In this document: positions 42,658 through 52,300 of the stretch, piece after piece
How positions within the stretch are numbered: the first letter of the stretch is position 1
Layout of the letters: each line of letters opens with the position of its first letter
Origin: Candidatus Avoscillospira avistercoris
Lineage (GTDB): Bacteria; Bacillota; Clostridia; Oscillospirales; Oscillospiraceae
Assembly: GCA_018716875.1 (NCBI GenBank)
Contig: DVJJ01000041.1
Span: forward strand, 1 to 55,756
Length of the DNA: 55,756 nt
Reading direction: 5' to 3'
Translations under genes and position numbers: made by a program
The notes under the pieces: generated by a model
Database searches by the model: none
Told to the model about the DNA's origin: nothing
The model's input: the letters and a program-made list of their open reading frames with translations, nothing else

Positions 42658-44085
42658 TCAATCCAGGGCTTTGGCGGCAGCGTCCAGCTCCGCACGCTCC
42701 TTTTCCGTAAAGGTCAGCTTGAGGGGGTTGAGAATTTCATCCACCTGGTCGGCGGAGACAATGCCCTGTTGGACCACCAGCTTGCGGATGGGCACGCCGG
42801 TTTTCAGAGACTCCTTGGCCAGCTCCGCCGCCCGCTTGTAGCCGATATAGGGGCACAGGGCCGTCACCATGCCCACGCTGTGCTCCACCAATTCCAGACA
42901 GTGCTCCCGGTTGGCGGTGATGCCCAGGATGCAGTTATCCACCAGGGTTTGGATACCGCCGGCCAGGGTCTCCAGAGATTCAAACAGCTTGTAGAACAGC
43001 ACCGGTTCAAAGGCGTTCAATTCCAGCTGGCCCGCTTCGGCGGCCATGGTGATGCAGGTGTCATTGCCGATGATATTAAAGGCCACCTGGCTCATGACCT
43101 CGGGAATAACCGGGTTGACCTTGCCGGGCATAATGGACGAGCCGTTCTGCTTGGCCGGGAGATTGATCTCCGAAAGGCCCGTCCGGGGACCGCTGGACAG
43201 GAGCCGCAGATCATTGGACATCTTGGACAGCGTCACGGCGCACGTTTTGATGATGCCGGACACATGGACAAAGCAGTCCAGATTTTGCGTGCCGTCGATC
43301 AGGTCCGTAGCCTGGAGCAGGGGGTATTTGGTCACTTCCCGCAGCTCCGGCACAATGCGGCTCAAATAGTCCGGCGATACGTTGATGGCCGTGCCGATGG
43401 CCGTCGCGCCCATATTGACCACGCACAAATCCGCCGCTGCCTGATGGAGCCGCCGGGCATCCCGGGAGATGGCGCTGGCATAGGCGCGGAAGGACTGGCC
43501 CAGACGGATGGGTACGGCGTCCTGCAACTGCGTCCGGCCCATCTTCACAATGTCGTCGAACTCCACAGCCTTGCTCTCCAGCGCCTCATACAGCCGGTTC
43601 AGCTGGGTGGACACCTGGGGCAGCAGAGCCAGGGCCGCCAGTTTACCGGCGGTGGGGTAGACATCGTTGGTGGACTGGGCCATGTTCACATGGTCGTTGG
43701 GGTGGACAATGCTGTAATCGCCCTTGACGCCGCCCAGCAGTTCAATGGCCCGGTTGGCAATGACCTCGTTGGCGTTCATATTGGCCGACGTACCCGCGCC
43801 GCCCTGGATGGCGTCCACAATAAACTGGTCGTGGAGCTTGCCGCCGATGATTTCGTCACAGGCGGTGACAATGGCCTGGGCCTTTTCCTCGTCCAGAGTT
43901 CCGGCGTGGCGGTTGGCCATGGCGGCGGCCTTTTTGATCTGGGCCAGACTGACAATCAGCAGCTTGTGCATGGGGTGGCCGGTGATGGGGAAATTCTGCT
44001 TGGCCCGCAGGGATTGGACGCCATAATAGGCGTCGGCAGGGACTTCCAGCGTGCCGATGGAGTCGGATTCCATTCTGGTATTCAT
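42658..44085 (-). CDS. aspA: Aspartate ammonia-lyase
   Basis: AspA splits aspartate to fumarate and ammonia in the cytoplasm. The 475-aa protein belongs to the fumarase/aspartase family and has the signature GSSIMPGKVNPVIPEV and the pieces GGAGTSANMNANEVIANRA and GRTQLQDAVPIRLGQ. The wording VPADAYYGVQSLRAKQNF and ATAIGTAINVSP is closer to AspA than to class II fumarase. The neighbouring Lrp/AsnC regulator fits. The ATG follows GAGGG at 9 nt; an inner Met 12 nt on is possible. Confidence 0.9.
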   Translation of the reverse strand: MNTRMESDSIGTLEVPADAYYGVQSLRAKQNFPITGHPMHKLLIVSLAQIKKAAAMANRHAGTLDEEKAQAIVTACDEIIGGKLHDQFIVDAIQGGAGTSANMNANEVIANRAIELLGGVKGDYSIVHPNDHVNMAQSTNDVYPTAGKLAALALLPQVSTQLNRLYEALESKAVEFDDIVKMGRTQLQDAVPIRLGQSFRAYASAISRDARRLHQAAADLCVVNMGATAIGTAINVSPDYLSRIVPELREVTKYPLLQATDLIDGTQNLDCFVHVSGIIKTCAVTLSKMSNDLRLLSSGPRTGLSEINLPAKQNGSSIMPGKVNPVIPEVMSQVAFNIIGNDTCITMAAEAGQLELNAFEPVLFYKLFESLETLAGGIQTLVDNCILGITANREHCLELVEHSVGMVTALCPYIGYKRAAELAKESLKTGVPIRKLVVQQGIVSADQVDEILNPLKLTFTEKERAELDAAAKALD

Positions 44086-44130
44086 AAAACGGTTCCCTCT
44101 TTCTCGTGGGTTTGTTCGGTTCTTGCCCCC

Positions 44131-44159
44131 AGCATACACGCTGGCGGGGCCGCCGTAAA
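44131..44159 (-). promoter_or_regulatory. aspA promoter
   Basis: On the minus strand: TTTACG (44154-44159), 17 nt, TATGCT (44131-44136) with TG before the -10. A moderate match. Confidence 0.5.
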
Positions 44160-44217
44160 GACCTGCCGGCGTTTTCCGACGGAAACGAAAAAAAGCGGTG
44201 ACCGGGCGAAAAGATGA

Positions 44218-44241
44218 AAAGTTTTCCACGGTGAAAACTTT
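44218..44241. promoter_or_regulatory. Dyad between aspA and the Lrp gene
   Basis: AAAGTTTTC and GAAAACTTT are perfect arms 6 nt apart, between the two divergent promoters. It is AT-rich, as Lrp-type sites often are, so it is a candidate operator for the adjacent regulator. Confidence 0.5.
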
Positions 44242-44274
44242 CGATAGAAAAGCACCGTAGACCGGCGGTGGGCC

Positions 44275-44303
44275 TTGATTCTCCACGCTTTCTACGATAC
44301 AAT
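44275..44303 (+). promoter_or_regulatory. Promoter of the Lrp/AsnC gene
   Basis: TTGATT (44275-44280), 17 nt, TACAAT (44298-44303). Confidence 0.7.
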
Positions 44304-44335
44304 ATGATAATCCAAAAGCACGGAGGTCACACCGT

Positions 44336-44758
44336 ATGGACCAGATTGATCAAAAACTATTGGAGCTTCTGCGGGAAAATGCCAGAATGCCCCTGAAAAA
44401 GCTGGCGGAACAAGTCTTTCTGTCGCCGCCCGCCGTGGCGGCCCGGATGGAACGGCTGGAGCAGCGGGGCATTATCCAGGGGTACCGGGCTGTTGTATCG
44501 CCCAAGGCCCTGGGCCGGGAGATCCAGGCGTTTATCCATCTGGTGCTGCCGCCGGAGCAGCAGAAGGAATTTTCGGCCTTTGCCGCCGGGATTCCGCAGA
44601 TTTTGGCCTGCTACCATGTGACGGGGCCCCATTCCATGCTGCTGCAAGTCAGCTGTGCGGATATGGAGCAGCTGGACGGTCTGGTGGCTAAATTGCAGCG
44701 CTTCGGCACCACCCAAACCCAGGTGGTGCTGTCCACAGTGCTGCCGCCGGACCGCTGA
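44336..44758 (+). CDS. Lrp/AsnC-family regulator
   Basis: The 140-aa regulator has an N-terminal helix-turn-helix (MDQIDQKLLELLRENARMPLK; LSPPAVAARMERLEQRGII) and a C-terminal RAM ligand domain (ACYHVTGPHSMLLQVSC). Family members bind amino acids. It is divergent to aspA, which it probably controls through the dyad at 44218-44241. GGAGG lies about 10 nt before the ATG. Confidence 0.93.
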   Translation: MDQIDQKLLELLRENARMPLKKLAEQVFLSPPAVAARMERLEQRGIIQGYRAVVSPKALGREIQAFIHLVLPPEQQKEFSAFAAGIPQILACYHVTGPHSMLLQVSCADMEQLDGLVAKLQRFGTTQTQVVLSTVLPPDR

Positions 44759-44783
44759 ACGGGCATCAGAAAGGATGGGGTAC

Positions 44784-45107
44784 ATGCTGGAAGAATGGAT
44801 TGCACAGATTTTGCCGTGGATTATCAGTCTTTTGGAACTGATGGGCATTTTTGTGGTGCTGGTGTCGGCGGTGGGCGCGTTTATCCGGTATCTCCGGGGA
44901 CTGATTACACGGGAAGAGGTGGACGTGAAATTCGCCTTTGCCAACGGTCTGGCCACCAGCCTGGAATTTAAAATGGGCGCGGAGATTCTCAAAACCGTCC
45001 TGGTCCGGGAACTCAAGGAACTGGTGGTGCTGGGTCTGGTGATTCTCCTCCGGGCGCTGCTGTCCTTCCTGATTCACTTTGAGATGCAGCAGAATCATAA
45101 GAAATAA
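44784..45107 (+). CDS. DUF1622 membrane protein
   Basis: The 107-aa protein has two hydrophobic segments (ILPWIISLLELMGIFVVLVSAVGAF; VVLGLVILLRALLSFLIHF) with the middle LATSLEFKMGAEILKTV, which is the mark of DUF1622. Its function is unknown; small channel-like or anchoring roles are guesses. AAAGG lies 9 nt before the ATG. It follows the Lrp gene by 25 nt, perhaps in one transcript. Confidence 0.85.
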   Translation: MLEEWIAQILPWIISLLELMGIFVVLVSAVGAFIRYLRGLITREEVDVKFAFANGLATSLEFKMGAEILKTVLVRELKELVVLGLVILLRALLSFLIHFEMQQNHKK

Positions 45108-45153
45108 CAGAGACGCACTGTCCCGCAGATGGCGGGTACAGGGAAAGGAACCC

Positions 45154-45912
45154 ATGGAACAAACGGTTTGGAAAACGCTGCTGCAGGCGGTAGCCGACGG
45201 CAAAATGACGGTGGACGAGGCGGCGGCCCGCTGGAAGCTGGCCCCCTTTGAGGAGCTGGGCTACGCCAAAATCGACCACCACCGGGCCTTACGCCAGGGA
45301 ACGGCGGAGGTGATTTACGGCGAGGGCAAGACGCCGGAGCAGATTACCGGCATTGTGTCCGCCATGCTGGAGGCCGGACAGCGGTCTGTCCTGATTACCC
45401 GCCTGTCTCCGGAGGCCGCCGCCCAGGTGGGACAGGTCCACGACCTGGATTACCGGCCCATGGGGCGTCTGGGTATCGTCGGCCCCCTGCCGGAGCCTGA
45501 CGGCGTGGGTACCGTGGTGGTGGCCAGCGCCGGAACCAGCGATATGAACGTAGCCGAGGAAGCCGCCGTTACGGCGGAGTTTCTCGGCAACCGGGTCACC
45601 CGTCTTTATGACGTGGGCGTGGCCGGTATCCACCGGCTCCTGGCCCATGGGGAGGAATTGATGGAAGCACAGGTGGTGGTCTCCGTGGCCGGGATGGAGG
45701 GGGCGCTGACCAGCGTCATCGGCGGGCTGGTGTCCTGCCCCGTCATCGGTGTGCCCACCTCCGTGGGCTACGGTGCCGCTTTCGGCGGCGTGGCGGCGCT
45801 GCTGAGCATGCTCAATTCCTGCGCCAGCGGCGTCAGCGTGGTCAACATTGACAACGGCTTCGGCGCCGGATTCCTGGCCAGCCGCATCAACCATTTGGGA
45901 GGCAACGCATGA
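45154..45912 (+). CDS. larB: Nickel-pincer cofactor carboxylase/adenylyltransferase LarB
   Basis: LarB carboxylates and hydrolyses nicotinate adenine dinucleotide in the first step of nickel-pincer nucleotide synthesis. The 252-aa protein resembles PurE, with the late pieces VVVASAGTSDMNVAEEAAVTA and GMEGALTSVIGGLVSCPVIGVPTSVGYGA. AAAGGAACCC precedes the ATG. The stop overlaps the start of larC (ATGA-type overlap), so synthesis is coupled. Confidence 0.94.
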   Translation: MEQTVWKTLLQAVADGKMTVDEAAARWKLAPFEELGYAKIDHHRALRQGTAEVIYGEGKTPEQITGIVSAMLEAGQRSVLITRLSPEAAAQVGQVHDLDYRPMGRLGIVGPLPEPDGVGTVVVASAGTSDMNVAEEAAVTAEFLGNRVTRLYDVGVAGIHRLLAHGEELMEAQVVVSVAGMEGALTSVIGGLVSCPVIGVPTSVGYGAAFGGVAALLSMLNSCASGVSVVNIDNGFGAGFLASRINHLGGNA

Positions 45913-46646
45913 TTTTACATTTGGATTGCCCCATGGGGCTGGCGGGAGATATGCTGTTGGGGGCGCTGCTGGCCCTCCACCCTCACCGGGAGGACGCCTT
46001 GGCCCGGCTCAACGGTTTGGGACTGCCGGGCATCGGTTACAGCGTGGAGGAACGGCCCCAGGGACTTCATGCCGTGGTTGCGGTTTATGGAGCGGAGGAG
46101 GGCCACGAACACCAGGACGCCCACCACCATCATCATCACCACACGATTGCAGATATCTGCCACATTCTCGACAGCCTGCACCTGCCCGCCCCGGTGCGGG
46201 ACAACGCCAAGGCCGTCTATGGTTTGCTGGCCGATGCGGAGAGCAAGGCCCACGGCTGCACTGTGGAGCAGATTCACTTTCATGAGGTGGGGACGTTGGA
46301 CGCCGTGGCCGATGTGGTGGGCTGCTGTCTGCTGCTGGAAGAGCTGAGCGTGGAGCGGGTGACAGCTTCGCCGGTGGCCGTGGGCGGCGGTACGGTCCGC
46401 TGTGCCCATGGGGCCCTGCCGGTACCGGCTCCCGCCACAGCGTTTCTGTTGGAGGGGATTCCTACAGTGTCCGGCCCCGTGGAGCGGGAACTGTGTACCC
46501 CCACCGGCGCGGCGCTGCTGCGCCGCTTTGCCGCAGATTTTGGCCCCAGACCGGCGGGGACGTGGCTGCGTACCGGTGTGGGCCTGGGAACCAGGGAGTT
46601 TCCGGACCGGGTCAACGGGGTAACGGCCCATCTGGGCACGCCATAA
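45909..46646 (+). CDS. larC: LarC, N-terminal part only
   Basis: LarC inserts nickel into the pincer cofactor. This protein is 245 aa, while full LarC is about 400 aa. It has MILHLDCPMGLAGDML, a His-rich stretch (residues about 67-79: HEHQDAHHHHHHH) likely to bind nickel, and IHFHEVGTLDAVADVVG. It ends at GLGTREFPDRVN with no C-terminal domain. In Lactobacillus LarC1 and LarC2 are joined by a programmed frameshift, but here a terminator follows 7 nt after the stop. It could be a short functional variant or a truncated gene. No larE is seen in the window. Confidence 0.88.
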   Translation: MILHLDCPMGLAGDMLLGALLALHPHREDALARLNGLGLPGIGYSVEERPQGLHAVVAVYGAEEGHEHQDAHHHHHHHTIADICHILDSLHLPAPVRDNAKAVYGLLADAESKAHGCTVEQIHFHEVGTLDAVADVVGCCLLLEELSVERVTASPVAVGGGTVRCAHGALPVPAPATAFLLEGIPTVSGPVERELCTPTGAALLRRFAADFGPRPAGTWLRTGVGLGTREFPDRVNGVTAHLGTP

Positions 46647-46653
46647 GAACATC

Positions 46654-46689
46654 AAACGGAGGAGACGTCGCGGGACGTCTCCTCCGTTT
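46654..46689. terminator. Bidirectional terminator after larC
   Basis: AAACGGAGGAGACGTC and its complement form a 16-bp perfect stem around GCGG, between larC and the convergent deacetylase. Confidence 0.9.
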
Positions 46690-46702
46690 ATCGTATGGGG
46701 GA

Positions 46703-48046
46703 TTATTGGGGCCGGGCCGGGTCCAGAATCTCCGAAGGGTCAAAAAAGTATTGGGAAATCCGCTCCGGGTAACGCTTCATGGTCAGACCGTCCAGATTGA
46801 TGCGGCCCTGAATAAACCAGGAGCCGTCCCATTTGGTGGGCATGGTGGAATCCACATGGCAGTAGATGGAAAAGCCCTGCTCCCGCAGAAACGCCATGCG
46901 GGCGTCGTCGCGGGCAAAGGACACGCCGAAGGGGGAGATAAAAATATCCGTTTCGCCCACATAAGGGGCAATGTCCCGTTTCCACCGGCCGATGTCGTAT
47001 TGGATTTGCTCCATGGTGATGGTCCGATTGTTCCAGTATTGGTTGTGGGTGTAGCTGTGGCAGGCGATTTGCCAGCCGGTCTCCCGAAGGGCCTGGGCCA
47101 CAGCCTGGGTCTTCTGGAGCATGGCCTGACCGGTGGCTTCGTCGTAGTCCTCCAAATCGGTGATGCGATAGCCGAAGGCGCCCTCATATCCGGTAAGGGC
47201 CAGAATGCCCTTGGCCCCCCGCCAGGAAAACTCCGGATGCTCCGCCACATAGCGGCCCAGAATGGGGACCACGTCGCCGTTGTCGGTGAGCACGCCGTCC
47301 ACCACCGCTTTTACCTGCCCGTTTTCGTCCAGGTCCAGCCGGGAGGCAAAGCCATCGTCCGCCATGTACTGATAGTAGTTCACATCGTCCACCGACAGTA
47401 CCAGGGGCTTTTTGCCCGGCGGCAGCAATATCTCCTTGCGGACGGCTACACCATCCTGAAACTCCACCAGGTCGTGAATATCAACGAGCACAAATCCGGC
47501 CTCCTGGAGCTTGGGCAGCATGGCCTCAAACTCAGAGACAGTGGTCATGTACAGGTCATAGCCTGGGGCGTCGTAGTCGCCGTCAAAGGCTTTGTCCGTG
47601 TCCACAATGAGACTGTGGAAGAAAATGTGGTAGAACTGACCGTCCGCATAGGGGACCAGCTGGGCTTGCAGGTCGGCAAGCTCCTGCCGCAGGGCGTCGG
47701 TCTCGTCGTTGGCCAGGTCTGGAGCACCGTCCAAAAGCTGGAGGGCTTCCTCATAGTAATAGCCCCGCATGAGCTGCCGGGCCTCCTCCAACAGCTGGGT
47801 ACGGGCCTGGGTCACAGCGGGGTCCTCCGGTACAGGCTCCGGCTCCACGGGGGCGGAGACGGACGGCTGCTCCGGTCCGGGCTGGGAGGATTCCGGTCTG
47901 TTTGGCTCCTCCGGCAGCAGCAGCCAGGCGGCAAAGCCGCCGATTACCGCCAGTTCCAGCAGGAAAACCAGGGCCAGAAAAAGATTGGTTCTCCGGCGGC
48001 GTCTTCTGGAAGACCCGCCGGGTTGGGCGTAGGTTCCGCGATACAT
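46703..48046 (-). CDS. Membrane-anchored polysaccharide deacetylase
   Basis: The 447-aa protein has a basic start (RRRRRR), one membrane helix (LFLALVFLLELAVIGGFAAWLLL), a Pro/Glu/Ser-rich linker, and an extracellular part. There VLSVDDVNYYQ resembles the NodB-type metal motif with its Asp pair, and HSYTHNQYW gives the HxxxH metal ligands. Such enzymes deacetylate peptidoglycan or surface glycans. The ATG at 48046 follows GAGGTGG; the upstream frame has no site. Confidence 0.82.
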   Translation of the reverse strand: MYRGTYAQPGGSSRRRRRRTNLFLALVFLLELAVIGGFAAWLLLPEEPNRPESSQPGPEQPSVSAPVEPEPVPEDPAVTQARTQLLEEARQLMRGYYYEEALQLLDGAPDLANDETDALRQELADLQAQLVPYADGQFYHIFFHSLIVDTDKAFDGDYDAPGYDLYMTTVSEFEAMLPKLQEAGFVLVDIHDLVEFQDGVAVRKEILLPPGKKPLVLSVDDVNYYQYMADDGFASRLDLDENGQVKAVVDGVLTDNGDVVPILGRYVAEHPEFSWRGAKGILALTGYEGAFGYRITDLEDYDEATGQAMLQKTQAVAQALRETGWQIACHSYTHNQYWNNRTITMEQIQYDIGRWKRDIAPYVGETDIFISPFGVSFARDDARMAFLREQGFSIYCHVDSTMPTKWDGSWFIQGRINLDGLTMKRYPERISQYFFDPSEILDPARPQ

Positions 48047-48195
48047 GGGACCACCTCGATTCTGTCGAATTTGGGCAAAATTTGTCTGTATTCTATAGAC
48101 GAAAAACAGCGGCATTGGTTCCCGCAGCACATTGCTTTTTTCCCGGAAATATGCCATAGTATAACTACGATACCCCATGAAACGGGAGGATGCCC

Positions 48196-49335
48196 ATGAA
48201 ACTGCTCCATTTGTCCGACCTGCATTTGGGAAAGCGGGTCAATGAGTTTTCCATGATTGACGACCAGCGGCATGTTTTGGACCAGATTTTGCGCGTGATC
48301 GACGCAGAACGGCCTGATGCCGTCCTGATTGCCGGTGACGTTTACGACAAACCGGTGCCCACCGCCGAGGCCGTGGCGCTGCTGGACTGGTTCCTGGTGG
48401 AATTGTCGGGGCGGCAGCTGCAAGTCTTTGTCATCAGCGGCAACCACGATTCCGCCGAACGCATGGCCTTCGGCGGGCGGCTGATGGAGCAAAGCGGCGT
48501 CCATCTGGCCCCGGTGTACGACGGGACCGTGGCCCGGTGGACCCTCACCGATGAGCATGGATTGGTCCACCTGTATTTGCTGCCCTTTGTAAAGCCGGTC
48601 CATGTCCGGCGGTGCTTCCCGGAGCGGGAAATTGAGACGTACACGGACGCCGTGGCCGCCGCCGTGGAGGCCATGGACGTGGACCCTGCCGCACGGAATG
48701 TGCTGGTGACCCACCAGTTTGTCACCGGCGCGGCCCGGTGCGAATCGGAAGAGGTGTCCGTGGGCGGTGCCGACAATGTGGACGCGTCGGTGTTTGACGG
48801 GTTCGACTATGTGGCCCTGGGCCATCTCCACGGACCCCAGACCGTGGGCCGGGAGACGGTGCGCTACTGCGGCACGCCGTTGAAATATTCCTTTTCCGAG
48901 GCCCATCATAAAAAATCCGTCACCGTGGTGGAGCTGGGGGAAAAGGGGACTGTGACGGTCCGTACCGTCCCCCTGACGCCCCGGCGGGACCTGGTGGAGC
49001 TGCGGGGAGCCTATGAGGAGGTGACCCGGCGGGACTTTTACGAGGGGAACGGATATCAGGATTCCTATGTCCATATCACCCTCACCGATGAAGAGGACGT
49101 GCCCGACGCCCTGGGGAAACTGCGGCTGATTTACCCGTACCTGATGAAGCTGGACTATGACAACCAGCGGACCCATGCCGCCGGCGTAGGGGACGAGGGC
49201 GGCGACCTCCAGCGCAAATCCCCCATGGAATTGCTGGAGGAATTTTATGAACTGCAAAATGGGCAGCCCATGGGCCAGGAACAGAGACAGTTTGCCCGGC
49301 AGCTGATGGAGCGCATCTGGGAGGGAGACGTATGA
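48196..49335 (+). CDS. sbcD: Nuclease subunit SbcD
   Basis: SbcD is the Mre11-type nuclease of the SbcCD complex, which cleaves hairpins and processes DNA ends. The 379-aa protein has the phosphoesterase motifs HLSDLHLGK, AGDVYDK, SGNHDS, VTHQF and ALGHLH, each with metal ligands. The ATG at 48196 lies 6 nt after GGGAGG; the ATG at 48190 abuts that site. The stop overlaps the start of sbcC (ATGA). Confidence 0.95.
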   Translation: MKLLHLSDLHLGKRVNEFSMIDDQRHVLDQILRVIDAERPDAVLIAGDVYDKPVPTAEAVALLDWFLVELSGRQLQVFVISGNHDSAERMAFGGRLMEQSGVHLAPVYDGTVARWTLTDEHGLVHLYLLPFVKPVHVRRCFPEREIETYTDAVAAAVEAMDVDPAARNVLVTHQFVTGAARCESEEVSVGGADNVDASVFDGFDYVALGHLHGPQTVGRETVRYCGTPLKYSFSEAHHKKSVTVVELGEKGTVTVRTVPLTPRRDLVELRGAYEEVTRRDFYEGNGYQDSYVHITLTDEEDVPDALGKLRLIYPYLMKLDYDNQRTHAAGVGDEGGDLQRKSPMELLEEFYELQNGQPMGQEQRQFARQLMERIWEGDV

Positions 49336-52300
49336 GACCGCTGAAATTGACCCTGTCGGCCTTTGGCCCGTATGCTGATACGGTGGTTCTGGATTTGGAA
49401 CGGCTGGGCGTCCGGGGATTGTACCTTATCACCGGCGATACCGGCGCGGGCAAAACCACCATTTTCGACGCCATCACCTACGCCCTCTATGGTGAAGCCA
49501 GCGGCGACAACCGGGACCCGTCCATGTTCCGCTCGCAATACGCCCTGCCGGAGACACCCACCCTGGTGGAGCTGGTCTTTTCCTACCAGGGCCGGACGTA
49601 TACGGTCCGGCGCAATCCCGAATATGAACGCCCCGCACGGCGGGGCGGCGGCACCACCTTACAGCGGGCCGACGCGGAGCTCCATTTGCCCGACGGGCGG
49701 GTGGTCACCCGCAGCCGGGAGGTCACCGCCGAACTTGTCTCCATTCTGGGGCTGGACCGAAGCCAGTTTACCCAAATTGCCATGATTGCCCAGGGGGATT
49801 TCCTCAAATTGCTGCTGGCCGATACCAAGAGCCGCCAGGATATCTTCCGGGAGATTTTTGAGACCCGGTATTTTATGGTGTTTCAGGACAAGCTGAAAGG
49901 TGAGGCCATCGGGCTGCAAAAGTCCTGCGCCGCGGCCCGGGCCAGCGTACAGCAGTACATTGGCGGCGTCCTGTACCGGGAGGAGGACCCGCTGGCGCCC
50001 CGGCTGGAACAGGCGGTCCAGGGGGCGCTGCCTCTGGAGGAGACCATGGCCCTGATTGCGGCGCTGCTGAAAGCCGATCAGGCATCCGAAGACCGGTGCG
50101 CGGTGGAGCTGGAGCAGCTGGACGGCGCCATCAGTGAGACCGCCGCCCGGTTGGCCCAGGCCGAGGAAGCAGCCAAGACCAGGGCAAACCTGGAAGCGGC
50201 TAAAGTCCGGCAGACGGAGCAGCAGCAGCGGATGGAAGCGGCCCGGATCGCCCTGGAGGAGCGGGAAGCGGAGACACCCCGCCGGACGGCCTTGCAGGAG
50301 CAGTTGACGGCGTTGGAAGCGGAGCTGCCCCGGTATGAGACGTTGGAGACCCAGCAGGAGACGTGCCGCCGTCTGGCGGCGGAGTTGGAAACGCTGACGG
50401 CGGAACAGGCCCGGCGGCAGACCCAGCGGCAGGAACAGGCCGCCCAGCTGGAGGCGTGGCATCAGGAGGCGGAAACGCTGACGGCGGCGGCAGCGGAGCA
50501 GCAGCGCCTTTTGGGCGAACGGGAGCGGCTGGACAACCGGTTGACGGCGCTGGAGGATTTGTTCCGGGATTTGAAACAGCAGCGGGACTATGACCGGCAG
50601 CTACAGACGAGCCAGGAAACGATTACGGCCCAGGAGACGCGGCAAACCCAGCTGACAGAGGAGCGCCGGACGCTGGAACAGGCATTGAACGACGCCCGGA
50701 CGGCCCACGCCGCCGGGGAGGGTCTGGAAGCGGAGCAGGAGAAGCTGCGCCACCGGGGGGAGCGGCTGCGGGAACAGCAATCGGCGCTGGACGATTTGAC
50801 GGCCCGGCTGGACCAGTGTGTCCAGGAAGCCGGAACCGTGGCGGAATTGCAGGAGACATACCGGCAGGCCCGGACGGCGGCGGAGACGGCGGAAGGGGAC
50901 TACCAGCGGAAACAGCGGGCGTTTCTCGATGGTCAGGCGGGGATACTGGCCGAGACATTGACGGAGGGAATGCCCTGTCCCGTCTGCGGGTCTCCCCACC
51001 ATCCGGCCCCGGCGTTGCGGCCGGAGACGGTGCCCACGGAAGCGGAATTGCGCACCGCCCGGACGGCGGCGGAGACGGCAGCCCGTCAGGCCAACGAATG
51101 CAGTTTGACAGCGGGCCGGGCGGCCACGGCGTTGGAGGAACGGCAGCGGCAGCTGTTGACGGCCATGGCGGCCCATGTGGAAGCCCCGGACCTGGACCGG
51201 GCCGGGGACCAGCTGGCCCAAAGCCGCCGGGAGCATGCGGCGGCGCTGGCCGAGTTGGAAACGGCCCTGGCGGACCTGGAAACCCGGCGGCAGGAGCGGC
51301 AGCGGTTGGCCCAGGACATCCAGCGTATGGAGGAGGAATTGGACCGGCTGGGAGACCGTCAGGAGACCTTACGCCGGGAGACGGAGACGGCCCGCATGGA
51401 GCAAAGCACCCTGACGGGCCGCCGGGACCAGTTGGCCCGCCGTCTGGAGCAGCAGGCCGGAGACCTGTTGGGCGACTGTCCGCCGGACCAAATGGAGCCG
51501 CGTTTGGAGACGGAGCAGGCCGCCGTGGCGGCGGCCCGTCAGGAGACGGAGACGGCGCTGCAAACCGTCGCGGCCCAGCTGCGGCGGCAGGCAGAACTGG
51601 CCCAGGCCATCCCCGACGGGGAAGCGGCCCTGCAAACGCTGGAACAGGCGTTGTCCCAGGGACGGGAGACGGCGGCGTCCTTGGAGAGCCGCCGGGATGA
51701 GGTGGCCCGGCAGGCAGAACAGCTGCGCGGCCAGCTCCCATATGAGGACGGCGCGGCGGCCCGGTCCGCCTGGGAACAGGTCCGGACGGAATTGGACGGC
51801 CTGACCCAACAGCGGCAGGCGGCGGAGACAGCCTGGAACGAGAGCCGCAGCGCCTTGGCCGCCGCCGACGCGGCGGTGGAAGAACTGACAGCCCTGCTGG
51901 ACAAGACTCCGGTCATCGACGCGGCAGCGGAGCAGGAACGCAGACAGCAGTTGACCCAGTCCCGTCAGGCTTTGGCGGCGGAACAACAGGCCGTCCACAC
52001 CCGGCGGGACACCAACCGGCGGGCCTTGGACCACATCCGGGACAAGGCGGCGGACCTGGCGGACCTGGAGGGCCGGTACCGCTGGATGGCGGCCCTGTCC
52101 GATACGGTCAACGGCACCCTGGCGGGTCAACAGAAAATTGCATTGGAAACCTATGTCCAGATGACCTTCTTTGACGAGATTTTGCGGCGGGCCAATCTGC
52201 GGCTGCTGGTCATGACCGACAATCAGTATGAGTTGCTGCGCCGCCGGGAGGTCGACAACAACCGCAGCCGCAGCGGGTTGGAATTGGATGTAGTGGACCA

